This document shows, one piece after another, positions 1 through 7,210 of a stretch of DNA of 64,000 nucleotides. The notes beneath the pieces are model-generated. The model was not told the DNA's origin and searched no databases. It worked only from the letters and a program-made list of their open reading frames with translations. The stretch is from Marinobacter sp. C7 (lineage in GTDB: Bacteria; Pseudomonadota; Gammaproteobacteria; Pseudomonadales; Oleiphilaceae). How positions within the stretch are numbered: the stretch's first letter is position 1; the number at the start of each line of letters is the position of its first letter. Position numbers and translations under genes: made by a program. Location of the stretch: assembly GCF_022343555.1 (NCBI RefSeq), contig NZ_JAKQZH010000001.1:1364001-1428000 (forward strand), read 5' to 3'.

Positions 1-621
1 CAGACCAACCTTGTGCATGTCTGCGGTGGCCCCGGCGATCCGCGCAGGCCGCGCCTGGTAATGGGGCCGGGCACCGGCCTGGGGGTGTCTGGTCTGGTGC
101 CCATCAACAACGGCTGGGTACCGCTGATGACCGAGGGTGGGCATGTGGACTTTGCCCCGACCGATGACGTCGAGATGGGTATTCTTCGGATTCTCAAAGC
201 CCGGTTCGGTCGCGTGTCGGTGGAGCGAATCCTGTGTGGTCAGGGCCTGCTCAACCTCTACCAGGCCCACGCCGAGATCCGGGGCGTGGCGGCGCCACTG
301 GATGCGCCTGAAAAGATCACTGCGGCGGCCCTGGAAAGCACTGATTCGCTGGCTCGGGAAACCCTGCGTCACTTCTGCGAGATTCTCGGGCGTACCGCCG
401 GTAACGGCGTGCTGACCCTGGGCAGTCTGGGCGGGGTTTACCTGTGTGGTGGTATCCTGCCAAGGTTTCTGGAGTTCTTCCTGGAGAGCCCGTTCAGAAA
501 CGGCTTTGAGGACAAGGGACGTATGCGCCCGCTGCTCGAGTACACGCCGGTCTATGTGGTCACCGAGCCCTACACCGGATTGCTGGGGGCCGCGGAAGCG
601 TTGGGTAACCCGGAGGTTTGA
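1..621 (+). CDS. glk: Glucokinase, 3' part (5' end outside window)
   Basis: This enzyme phosphorylates glucose with ATP to glucose 6-phosphate in the cytoplasm. The reading frame is open from the first base, and the 206 visible codons correspond to about the last two thirds of the 321-residue E. coli enzyme; the first hundred or so residues lie upstream. Visible family landmarks are the GPGTGLG loop, the EGGHVDFAP segment and the late GGVYLCGGILPRFLEFF stretch, all typical of bacterial Glk rather than generic ROK kinases. It is followed 26 bases later on the same strand by a uracil-DNA glycosylase homologue. The apparent GTG at base 13 is internal and should not be taken as the start. Confidence 0.93.
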   Translation, partial: QTNLVHVCGGPGDPRRPRLVMGPGTGLGVSGLVPINNGWVPLMTEGGHVDFAPTDDVEMGILRILKARFGRVSVERILCGQGLLNLYQAHAEIRGVAAPLDAPEKITAAALESTDSLARETLRHFCEILGRTAGNGVLTLGSLGGVYLCGGILPRFLEFFLESPFRNGFEDKGRMRPLLEYTPVYVVTEPYTGLLGAAEALGNPEV

Positions 622-647
622 TCGTATCCGGATAACAGGCGACTTTT

Positions 648-1259
648 ATGGCGGACGATCTGGACAGATTACCGTTTGATGAGCTGGTGCGGCAGGTGAG
701 GGCCTGTACGATCTGCGCGGATGTGCTGCCCCACGCGCCCCGGCCGGTGGTTCAGCTCAGTGAATCGGCGAGAATCCTGGTGGTGGGCCAGGCACCCGGA
801 CGCCGGGTGCATGAGACCGGTCTGCCATTCAACGACCCGAGTGGTGACCGGCTTCGGCACTGGATGGGGGTAACCCGGGATACCTTCTACGATGAGCAAA
901 AGCTGGCCATTCTGCCCATGGGCTTCTGCTATCCGGGAACGGGCAAGTCCGGTGATCTTCCGCCCAGACCGGAATGTGCCGCGGCCTGGCGAAAAACCCT
1001 GCTGGCCAGGCTGCCGCGTATCCGACTGACTCTGCTGATTGGCCAGTACGCACATGCATGGCACCTCGGAGGTCAGCACAAGTCCGTGACCGGGAATGTT
1101 CGGGCCTGGCGAGAGTACTGGCCGGACACGATACCGATGCCGCACCCGAGCCCCCGCAATAACCTTTGGCTAAGGAATAATCCCTGGTTCGAACAGGACG
1201 TCGTGCCCGCCTTGCGGGCGCGTATCGCCCTGGTGCTTGGCCACCCGGACAGTCAGTGA
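648..1259 (+). CDS. Uracil-DNA glycosylase family protein with four Fe-S-type cysteines
   Basis: Probable DNA repair glycosylase of the UDG superfamily, 203 residues. The glycine-rich active-site motif reads GQAPG (residues 48-52) followed by TGLPFND, and the second motif is HPSPRNN near residue 166. Cysteines at 20, 23, 94 and 110 give the spacing C-x2-C and C-x15-C, which is the iron-sulfur ligand pattern of family 4 UDGs. The HPSPRN motif is instead like SMUG-type or family 5 enzymes, so the substrate (uracil, or another lesion) cannot be fixed from sequence. It lies downstream of glk, and its last 7 bases overlap the convergent end of glpD. Confidence 0.82.
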   Translation: MADDLDRLPFDELVRQVRACTICADVLPHAPRPVVQLSESARILVVGQAPGRRVHETGLPFNDPSGDRLRHWMGVTRDTFYDEQKLAILPMGFCYPGTGKSGDLPPRPECAAAWRKTLLARLPRIRLTLLIGQYAHAWHLGGQHKSVTGNVRAWREYWPDTIPMPHPSPRNNLWLRNNPWFEQDVVPALRARIALVLGHPDSQ

Positions 1260-2794
1260 CCGGCGGGCGCCGGCTGGTCGGTGGCTCTCGGAACTTTGTG
1301 CTTCACCGTCGGTTTACTCAGGTACTGCTCCAGTGCCTGAATATCCTCCTCCGATGCAAACAACCCCTGTTTCGTCCTGCGCCAGAGAACATCCTCCGCG
1401 GTCATGGCCCACTCGTGTTGCACCAGATAATCCACTTCGACCCGATACAGGTTCCCGGCAAACCGAATCCCGAGGTCCTCCGGGGACCGGCAATCGCTGA
1501 GGAAGTCGTATGTGCACGTACCATAGGTCCGCACGTAGCGGCTTATGATATCCGGCGCCAACCAGGGGAAGTCAGACTGGAGTTTCAGGCTCAGGGATTC
1601 ATGGTCGTCGAACTCTCCTCCGGGCAGAACCGCAGTCCGGGTCCATGGTGGGCCGGCGTCCGGAAAGAATTGGCACAGCTTCTCCGTGGCTGCCTCGGCC
1701 AGTTTGCGGTAGGTCGTGATCTTGCCGCCAAATACCGAGATCAGAGGGGCTTTGTTGTCTTCCCGGTTCACTTCGAACGAGTAGTCCCGTGAAGCCTTCT
1801 GGGCGTCACCTTCCTCGTCGTCCATCAGTGGCCGTACCCCCGAGTATGACCAGACGACATCCCGGGGCGACAACTGCCGCCTGAAGTGGTCATTGACGAT
1901 TTTAAGGAGATAGTGCGTTTCCTCAGGAGAGATGGTTGCTTCCCGGGGATCTCCCTCGTAGTCCACATCCGTCGTGCCGACCAGCGAGAACCTGTCCTCG
2001 TATGGGATCACGAACACGATGCGTTCGTCTTCGTTCTGGAGAATGTAAGCCTCCGTTCCCTTGTTGAGCCTGGGCACCACGATGTGACTGCCTTTGACCA
2101 TCCGGATCATTTTCGGTGCCTGCATGGAGAGGGATTCCCCGAACAGCCGGCTGACCCAGGGGCCCGTGGCATTGACGAGCACTCTGGCGGTAACCGTCCG
2201 TTGATTGCCGTCGATCGTGTTCTTCAGGGTAACCCCCCAGTGGTCGACGCCCCGATCGGCCCTGATGCACTTGGTCCGGGTCAGAATGGTTGCCCCACAC
2301 TGTTGCGCCTTTCGGGCGGTGAGGACCACCAGGCGGGCGTCGTCCACCCAGCCGTCGGAATACTCGAAACCGCGGGTGATCTCCGGCTTGAGCGGGTCGC
2401 TCTCATCGAAACTGATGGCTCGGGAGCCTGGCAGCAGCTCACGCTTGGCCAGGTGGTCATACAGGAATAGCCCGGTCCGGATCATCCAGGCCGGTCGCAG
2501 ATGTGGCCGGTGCGGCAGGCGAAAGCGCATGGGCCACATGATATGGGGCGAATTGCGCAGCAGCGCTTCTCGCTCTGCCAGGGCCTCTCGCACCAGCCGG
2601 AACTCATAGTGTTCGAGATAGCGCAGCCCGCCGTGTATAAGTTTGCTGCTGGAGGATGATGTAGCAGAGGCGAGGTCGTTCATCTCGCAAAGCAGGACGT
2701 TCAGCCCACGCCCGGCGGCATCCATGGCGATGCCGGTACCGTTGACGCCACCGCCAACGATCACAACATCATAGTCATCCTGCTTCCTTGTCAT
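1253..2794 (-). CDS. glpD: Aerobic glycerol-3-phosphate dehydrogenase
   Basis: FAD-dependent membrane-associated enzyme oxidising sn-glycerol 3-phosphate to dihydroxyacetone phosphate and passing electrons to quinone. At 513 residues it is close to the 501 of E. coli GlpD. The N-terminus carries the FAD-binding GGGVNGTG motif (residues 14-21), followed by the SSKLIHGGLRYLEHYEFRLV region typical of the family, and a C-terminal DAO_C domain. An AGGAGG ribosome-binding site lies about 10 bases upstream of the ATG. The gene stands alone here: glpF, glpK and glpR are not in the window, so glycerol uptake and kinase genes must lie elsewhere if present. Confidence 0.95.
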   Translation of the reverse strand: MTRKQDDYDVVIVGGGVNGTGIAMDAAGRGLNVLLCEMNDLASATSSSSSKLIHGGLRYLEHYEFRLVREALAEREALLRNSPHIMWPMRFRLPHRPHLRPAWMIRTGLFLYDHLAKRELLPGSRAISFDESDPLKPEITRGFEYSDGWVDDARLVVLTARKAQQCGATILTRTKCIRADRGVDHWGVTLKNTIDGNQRTVTARVLVNATGPWVSRLFGESLSMQAPKMIRMVKGSHIVVPRLNKGTEAYILQNEDERIVFVIPYEDRFSLVGTTDVDYEGDPREATISPEETHYLLKIVNDHFRRQLSPRDVVWSYSGVRPLMDDEEGDAQKASRDYSFEVNREDNKAPLISVFGGKITTYRKLAEAATEKLCQFFPDAGPPWTRTAVLPGGEFDDHESLSLKLQSDFPWLAPDIISRYVRTYGTCTYDFLSDCRSPEDLGIRFAGNLYRVEVDYLVQHEWAMTAEDVLWRRTKQGLFASEEDIQALEQYLSKPTVKHKVPRATDQPAPAGH

Positions 2795-2919
2795 TACTCG
2801 GGTGCCTCCTGCTTATCGACTCAAGGGAATATGCTCCGAGTTTAGTGTTTCGGGAGGCTTTCTGCAGCTTTTTAACGACTTGGCGGACGATTGCGGAGGG
2901 AGTGGAGAGGGAGGAGGTG

Positions 2920-2945
2920 TCGGGCGGGTCTGATGCCCCGCCCGA
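2920..2945 (-). terminator. GC-rich hairpin after the orphan binding protein
   Basis: A 9-bp perfect stem (TCGGGCGGG pairing with CCCGCCCGA, 8-base loop) sits about 30 bases beyond the stop codon of the upstream minus-strand binding-protein gene. No T-tract follows on the minus strand, so this is at best a weak or 3'-end-protecting structure rather than a canonical intrinsic terminator. Confidence 0.4.
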
Positions 2946-2976
2946 TGAGGTCCTCCCTGGAAGGACCGGACCGGTT

Positions 2977-4227
2977 TCAGAGTCGGGTGGACTTGCCCGC
3001 CTCACGCCGGCGCTCTTCCCATTCCTCACGGGTCTGGGCGGCCTCGTCGCCGGGCATGGAGTCGATGATGTCAAAGTAATCCGAGCTGTATTCGTCCGCA
3101 ACGATAGTGTTCCGGTCCTTGACCTTCACTACGTGTACGGTCTGGATATTCTGGTGGTCAAACTCGCGCCAGTACTGTTCGTCCTTGAGCAGGCTGTAAT
3201 GGTGTCCTTCCAGCGCGCGGATGACTGCTTTACTGTCGGTGGTGCCCGCCCGCTCCACGGCGTCCTTGTACTGGTAGATGATGCTGTAGGCGGAAGCTGC
3301 CGAGGTTGACGGGCGCATCTCGTAGCGCTCGGAGAAGGCCTCCACAAACTCCTTGCCACGGGCATAGTTCTTCTCGTACGGAAGGTTCCAGACCCAGGGG
3401 GATGCGCCAACGATGCCCGACATGATGGTCGGCCCGACCTGCCGGGCCATGCCCAGGGTCAGGTTGGGAACCACCACCTGCATCTTGTCCAGGACTCCCA
3501 TTTCGTAGGCGACGTTCAGAGCCCGAACCATGTCATCGCCGAACAGCACCAGCATCAGGACCTTGGCATCGCTGGCCATCGCCTGTTCCAGGGCACCGCG
3601 GAAATCGGAAATCAGCGCCCGCGGGAACGGTGTCTTCACACCCTGATGGGCATTGGTGTCTTCGGTACCGGAGAACTTGCGCACGGATTCCTCGACGGAC
3701 CAGCCCCAGGTGTAGTCGGCGGTAATGTAGAAATACTCTTCATTAGCATGGTTGCGGCCGAGGTACTGGCTCAGGGCCTTGGCGGTCATCCAGGCGTTGT
3801 AGGGCTCACGGAACATGTACTCGTGGCCTTCAGCGCCGGTCGTGGCATTTGAGTAGGTGAGGGTGCCGAAGTAGATGGTGTCCCGGTCCCGGGCCGCCTT
3901 GCCGGAGGCGATGGCCACGGCACTGGATACCCCGCCGAACACCATCTTTGCGCCTTCCCGGTCAATCAGCTCGGCGGTATTCTGCGCACCCTGCTTGGGC
4001 TCGCCCCGCGTGTTACGGATGACCAGTTCCAGCGGTTGTCCCATTACGCCGCCGGCCTTGTTGATTTCATCCACGGCCAGAAAGGCGCCGAGCCGTTGTT
4101 GCAGGCCCTGGTCCTTGTAGCGCCCGGTCTGCGGGTAGTTGAGAGCTATCTTCAGGGTTTCAGCATAGATAGTGGAGCTTGCCAGCATGAGCAGGCAGGC
4201 GGAAAACAGGACTTTTCTCAAAGTCAT
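2977..4227 (-). CDS. Orphan periplasmic substrate-binding protein (Leu/Ile/Val or urea type)
   Basis: A 416-residue ABC-type periplasmic binding protein of the type I fold used for branched-chain amino acids, amides and urea. Residues 1-22 form a signal peptide ending in IYA before ETLKIALNYPQTG. The mature part shows the usual opening (NYPQTGRYKDQG, AVDEINKAGGVMGQPLEL) and a YITADYTWGW hinge region. No permease or ATPase gene is adjacent, so either it shares a transporter encoded elsewhere or it serves as a sensor-type binding protein. Related orphan binding proteins occur near alcohol-oxidation genes in pseudomonads, but nothing here confirms that role. The ligand is not identifiable from sequence. 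Confidence 0.8.
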   Translation of the reverse strand: MTLRKVLFSACLLMLASSTIYAETLKIALNYPQTGRYKDQGLQQRLGAFLAVDEINKAGGVMGQPLELVIRNTRGEPKQGAQNTAELIDREGAKMVFGGVSSAVAIASGKAARDRDTIYFGTLTYSNATTGAEGHEYMFREPYNAWMTAKALSQYLGRNHANEEYFYITADYTWGWSVEESVRKFSGTEDTNAHQGVKTPFPRALISDFRGALEQAMASDAKVLMLVLFGDDMVRALNVAYEMGVLDKMQVVVPNLTLGMARQVGPTIMSGIVGASPWVWNLPYEKNYARGKEFVEAFSERYEMRPSTSAASAYSIIYQYKDAVERAGTTDSKAVIRALEGHHYSLLKDEQYWREFDHQNIQTVHVVKVKDRNTIVADEYSSDYFDIIDSMPGDEAAQTREEWEERRREAGKSTRL

Positions 4228-4610
4228 GGAAGTTGGCCTCCAAGCAATACCACCGGTTCGGTGGAATGTAGTTTCTGATTGTTGTAATTACGCGCACGTA
4301 AGTGTCAACGGTGATGATAAGACCAACAATGGGACGAAGGTGGAAATTTAGGTAACAGTTTGTAGGCAGTTGATATATGTCAATCGGAGTGCCCGGGGCG
4401 GAATCAGGGCGTCCTTTGCCCCCGAGCAGCCTCAAGCAGGGCGAACCGGAGCGGGCGCGGGAGGGTCGAATTGCAGCCCTGCAGGGTGGCGATTACCAAA
4501 TTGCCCAAGCTTGCGTAAATGCTCAAAGATGCCAGAGACATCGCCGGATTGAGAGGGAGTTTCCTGCGCCCGACTATTCCCCCAAATCACGCCTTGGGGG
4601 AATTTCTCTG
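4228..4610. other. 383-bp intergenic region
   Basis: No convincing gene. It holds the upstream region of the minus-strand binding protein, including a CCACCG/CGGTGG inverted repeat (4248-4262) close to the start codon and a TTACG-N4-CGTAA dyad (about 4287-4300) that could be an operator. The far end carries the hairpin listed separately after the foldase-like gene. Confidence 0.6.
4576..4603 (-). terminator. Hairpin downstream of the foldase-like gene
   Basis: A perfect 10-bp stem (ATTCCCCCAA and TTGGGGGAAT, 8-base loop) starts 8 bases past the stop codon of the minus-strand foldase-like gene. The position fits a transcription end, but there is no long T-run on either side, so efficiency is uncertain. 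Confidence 0.5.
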
Positions 4611-5663
4611 CTAATTCTGTCCGTACACACGGCTCTCCCGGTACCGGTAGTAGCCCGCTTTCTCCTCATCCCGGATAATCGCTGCCATTTCATTGCCAAA
4701 AATGTCCCGGCTCAGGTTGTCCAGCGCCTCTTCCCGCTCAGGTCCGGGCTGGTATTTTTCGACGATGGCCTGGCGCCTGGTTTCGTAAGTCTCGCCTTTG
4801 GCCCAGCGGTCGTCCCGGGTTCGGTCAAGCTGATCCCAACGGTCCAGAGCCTGTTCTTCCATTCCGAGTTGCTGGCGGATTCCGCGCAATGTTTCATAAC
4901 GTTGTTCCGGTGCCTGCTCGTGCAGTGATTCCTGCACCGAGGCAAGGGAAAGAAACCGATCAGTCAGCTCCTGGCGCCGTCGCTCCATGACGCGGGCGGC
5001 CTCTTCGCCATAGGCATCCTCGATTGCACGGGTGTACGCCTCGGCCTTGGCGAGGGTGGCCCCCGACTGTTGATCGAGTTCTTTGAGCGACTGGCTCAGG
5101 GCATGGTTGCGCAGCTCGGATTGCCAGATTTCGTCGGCGGCCTCACCAAACAGTTCCCGGCGTTTGGCCCAGATAAAGTCTCTACGCTCCTCCGGCCCCA
5201 TGGAGCGCAGCGTGTACTGCTCCCGTTCCATGAAATCCTGGTAGGCGATCATGGCTTCAGCCCGGTTCAACAGTTCTTCACTACGCTCGGGAAACCAGCT
5301 CATCAGCAGCGCCGACAGGCTTTCGCGCCAATGTTCGGGGTCGAACTGGTTCAGGTAACGCATTAGCTCCTCGAGCAACCGTATCTGGCCGCTCGGGTGA
5401 TCAAGCTGGCCTGCGAAGCGGGCCATCAACCGCTCCCGGAAGGCTTCCAGATCATCATTTCGCGAAGGCGCTTCCTGTGAAGCTGAAGCCGCGGGCTTGG
5501 GTGGAATCGGTGGAGTTTCCGCAGTCGCCGTTTCCTGTATTGAGTCCATGCCGGGCTGCGTGGCTGCGGTTGGGTCGCTTCCGGCCCATTGATAAACCAG
5601 GGCCCCGATCAGCGCAGAACCGATAACCAGCACCGAGATTTTCTTTCCTTTCACACCGGTCAC
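4611..5663 (-). CDS. Lipase foldase-like (LifO-like) membrane-anchored helical protein
   Basis: A 350-residue protein with one N-terminal membrane anchor (residues 10-27) and a Pro/Ala-rich linker, then an almost entirely helical, charged periplasmic part. The C-terminal half resembles lipase-specific foldases: an RQQLG...LDRWDQLDRTRDDRW stretch and a final helix ending FGNEMAAI match the extended helical domain and mini-domain 2 of Pseudomonas LifO. The RxxFDY motif of mini-domain 1, needed for foldase activity in known members, is not visible. The gene is divergent from the lipase gene at 5907, whereas foldase genes usually lie directly downstream of their lipase. A role in lipase folding is inferred from position and partial similarity. 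Confidence 0.6.
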   Translation of the reverse strand: MTGVKGKKISVLVIGSALIGALVYQWAGSDPTAATQPGMDSIQETATAETPPIPPKPAASASQEAPSRNDDLEAFRERLMARFAGQLDHPSGQIRLLEELMRYLNQFDPEHWRESLSALLMSWFPERSEELLNRAEAMIAYQDFMEREQYTLRSMGPEERRDFIWAKRRELFGEAADEIWQSELRNHALSQSLKELDQQSGATLAKAEAYTRAIEDAYGEEAARVMERRRQELTDRFLSLASVQESLHEQAPEQRYETLRGIRQQLGMEEQALDRWDQLDRTRDDRWAKGETYETRRQAIVEKYQPGPEREEALDNLSRDIFGNEMAAIIRDEEKAGYYRYRESRVYGQN

Positions 5664-5765
5664 CTTTGATTGTTGTTATGAACCGGCCCCAAACGTAGCA
5701 GGCTCCGGTTGTCGGCAGTGTGAGCCAATGCAAAAAATGAGAAGGTATCAGCTAATTGTTGCAGA

Positions 5766-5781
5766 TGTGATCTTTCTCACA
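5766..5781. promoter_or_regulatory. Consensus CRP/Vfr-binding site
   Basis: The sequence TGTGA-N6-TCACA matches the CRP consensus half-sites exactly and lies in the intergenic region between the divergent foldase-like and lipase genes. Its centre (5773.5) is 41.5 bases upstream of the start point predicted from the TAGAAA hexamer at 5803-5808, the geometry of a class II activator site for the lipase promoter. In pseudomonads the CRP homologue Vfr would bind it. Confidence 0.65.
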
Positions 5782-5802
5782 ACGGGTCGGGTGGATATGG
5801 GC

Positions 5803-5808
5803 TAGAAA
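5803..5808 (+). promoter_or_regulatory. Predicted -10 element of the lipase promoter
   Basis: TAGAAA resembles the sigma-70 -10 hexamer and is placed so that transcription would begin near 5815, with the CRP-like site taking the place of a -35 element. No good -35 hexamer is visible, as expected for an activator-dependent promoter. Confidence 0.4.
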
Positions 5809-5810
5809 TG

Positions 5811-5833
5811 GGGTGCCTGTTTTTTAGGCACCC
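5811..5833 (+). other. Hairpin at the 5' end of the lipase leader
   Basis: GGGTGCCT and AGGCACCC form an 8-bp perfect stem around a T-rich 7-base loop, about 75 bases before the lipase start codon. If transcription starts near 5815 the stem would be at or near the 5' end of the mRNA, where it could protect the transcript. It could also act as a weak terminator for stray upstream transcription. Confidence 0.45.
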
Positions 5834-5906
5834 GGTTGCCTGTGTCCAGGTGGAACAGGTAGCAGTACCGTGGTCAAGCGCACAAAAAAAACAAGAGGCT
5901 AACACC

Positions 5907-7031
5907 ATGAAGAACGAAAGTGCCCTGACAAGGGTGGGCGCAGTGATGCTCCTGGTCACCGGGATGGTGATCGCACCCGCGACCCTGGCAAGGGATGCCA
6001 ACCGCACGCAATATCCGGTGGTTTTTGCCCATGGCATGGCCGGATTCGACGATATTCTGGGATACGATTACTGGGGCGATGATTACGGCACGTTTGTGCT
6101 CGATCCCTGTGACAAATTCCTGGAATCCAGCTGCAACGGCGATATCAACGATAACCAGCGCAGCTTTGTCTCCTCGGTGACTCCGTTCCAGAGTTCGGAG
6201 GTCCGTGGCTATCAGCTGGCGAACAACATCGAAAGCTATATGGCCACGTCGGGGGCCAGCCGTGTGAACATTATCTCCCACTCCCAGGGTGGGATCGATT
6301 CACGCAAGGCGGCCCGGCTGCTGCGGGAACGCAAGGGTTACCGTGTCGTCCAGACCCACGTCAGTGTCTCATCGCCACATCGGGGTTCACCGGCGGCCAA
6401 ATACATCCTGGACCACTACATCAACCAGATCACCGAAACCCTCGCCAACTACTATGGCAACGTTGTCTATGGCAGCGGGAACGATGCCATCGCCGGTGCC
6501 AAGCAGCTGGTGTATGACGATTACGACCCCAACGACGGCGTAACCACCGGGATGAAGGCTTTCAACCAGAAGTATCCTTCGAGCACCAACTACGTCGCCA
6601 ATTCGGTGTCGATGATGACGGCGCAGAAAGGCAGCAGTGTGAACCCTGCGCTGTGGCTGTTGTCCGAATTCATCTACAACATCGATGGTGACGGCTACTG
6701 CTACGACGACTGTAACGGTGACGGCGCAGCCGGGCAGGGCGATGGTTATGCCGGGGACCGGGATGACGACGGCCTTGTTGGCATCAACAGCCAGCAACAG
6801 GGCTATCGCATGGAGTATTACGAGTGCTGGGGCTGTCTTGATTACGCCTGGGTTCAGACCGGGTTGGGTTACGTGAGTGACATCAACCATCCGAACAGCA
6901 CCCAGATGACGTCCTCAAGCTATGTCATCAACCAGGATCACCTGGATGTGATCGGTGTCGGGCCGGACAGCTTCGACGAAATGGAGTTCTACGCTGCCAT
7001 TACCGATTACATTGCCGATCGGGGTGACTGA
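5907..7031 (+). CDS. Secreted triacylglycerol lipase (family I)
   Basis: Extracellular alpha/beta-hydrolase lipase of 374 residues. The ATG at 5907 is chosen because an AGAGGC ribosome-binding site precedes it and a signal peptide (residues 1-28, ending ATLA) follows; the longer frame from 5808 lacks both. PVVFAHGMAGFDD is the oxyanion region. The nucleophile is Ser126 in SHSQG, where the first Gly of GxSxG is Ser. Asp288 in DGLVG and His345 in DHLDV match the Asp and His of Pseudomonas LipA. Residues 260-290 are an Asp/Gly-rich insertion resembling calcium-binding loops. Six cysteines fall in three close pairs (68/76, 265/269, 307/310). A divergent foldase-like gene and a CRP-type site lie upstream. 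Confidence 0.9.
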   Translation: MKNESALTRVGAVMLLVTGMVIAPATLARDANRTQYPVVFAHGMAGFDDILGYDYWGDDYGTFVLDPCDKFLESSCNGDINDNQRSFVSSVTPFQSSEVRGYQLANNIESYMATSGASRVNIISHSQGGIDSRKAARLLRERKGYRVVQTHVSVSSPHRGSPAAKYILDHYINQITETLANYYGNVVYGSGNDAIAGAKQLVYDDYDPNDGVTTGMKAFNQKYPSSTNYVANSVSMMTAQKGSSVNPALWLLSEFIYNIDGDGYCYDDCNGDGAAGQGDGYAGDRDDDGLVGINSQQQGYRMEYYECWGCLDYAWVQTGLGYVSDINHPNSTQMTSSSYVINQDHLDVIGVGPDSFDEMEFYAAITDYIADRGD

Positions 7032-7037
7032 ACAGGG

Positions 7038-7072
7038 AAAAAAAGGGGGCCGGAACGTGACTGCCGGCCCCC
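7038..7072 (-). terminator. Intrinsic terminator of the sodium symporter gene
   Basis: A 9-bp GC-only stem (GGGGGCCGG/CCGGCCCCC, 10-base loop) is followed, read on the minus strand, by a run of seven T. It ends transcription coming from the symporter gene at 7211. It begins 7 bases after the lipase stop codon, so it also shields the lipase gene from antisense transcription. Confidence 0.75.
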
Positions 7073-7210
7073 GAAAATCCTCAGAAATCGACGCAGGGCT
7101 TCCCGAAGAGCCGGGGCGCAGCAAGGTGGAGGTCGGGAGATGAGGCGCTGCCTCAGCTCAGACCCGGACCTGTCTATAGATCCGGATCCGAACCGATTGC
7201 CGGGCAAGCC

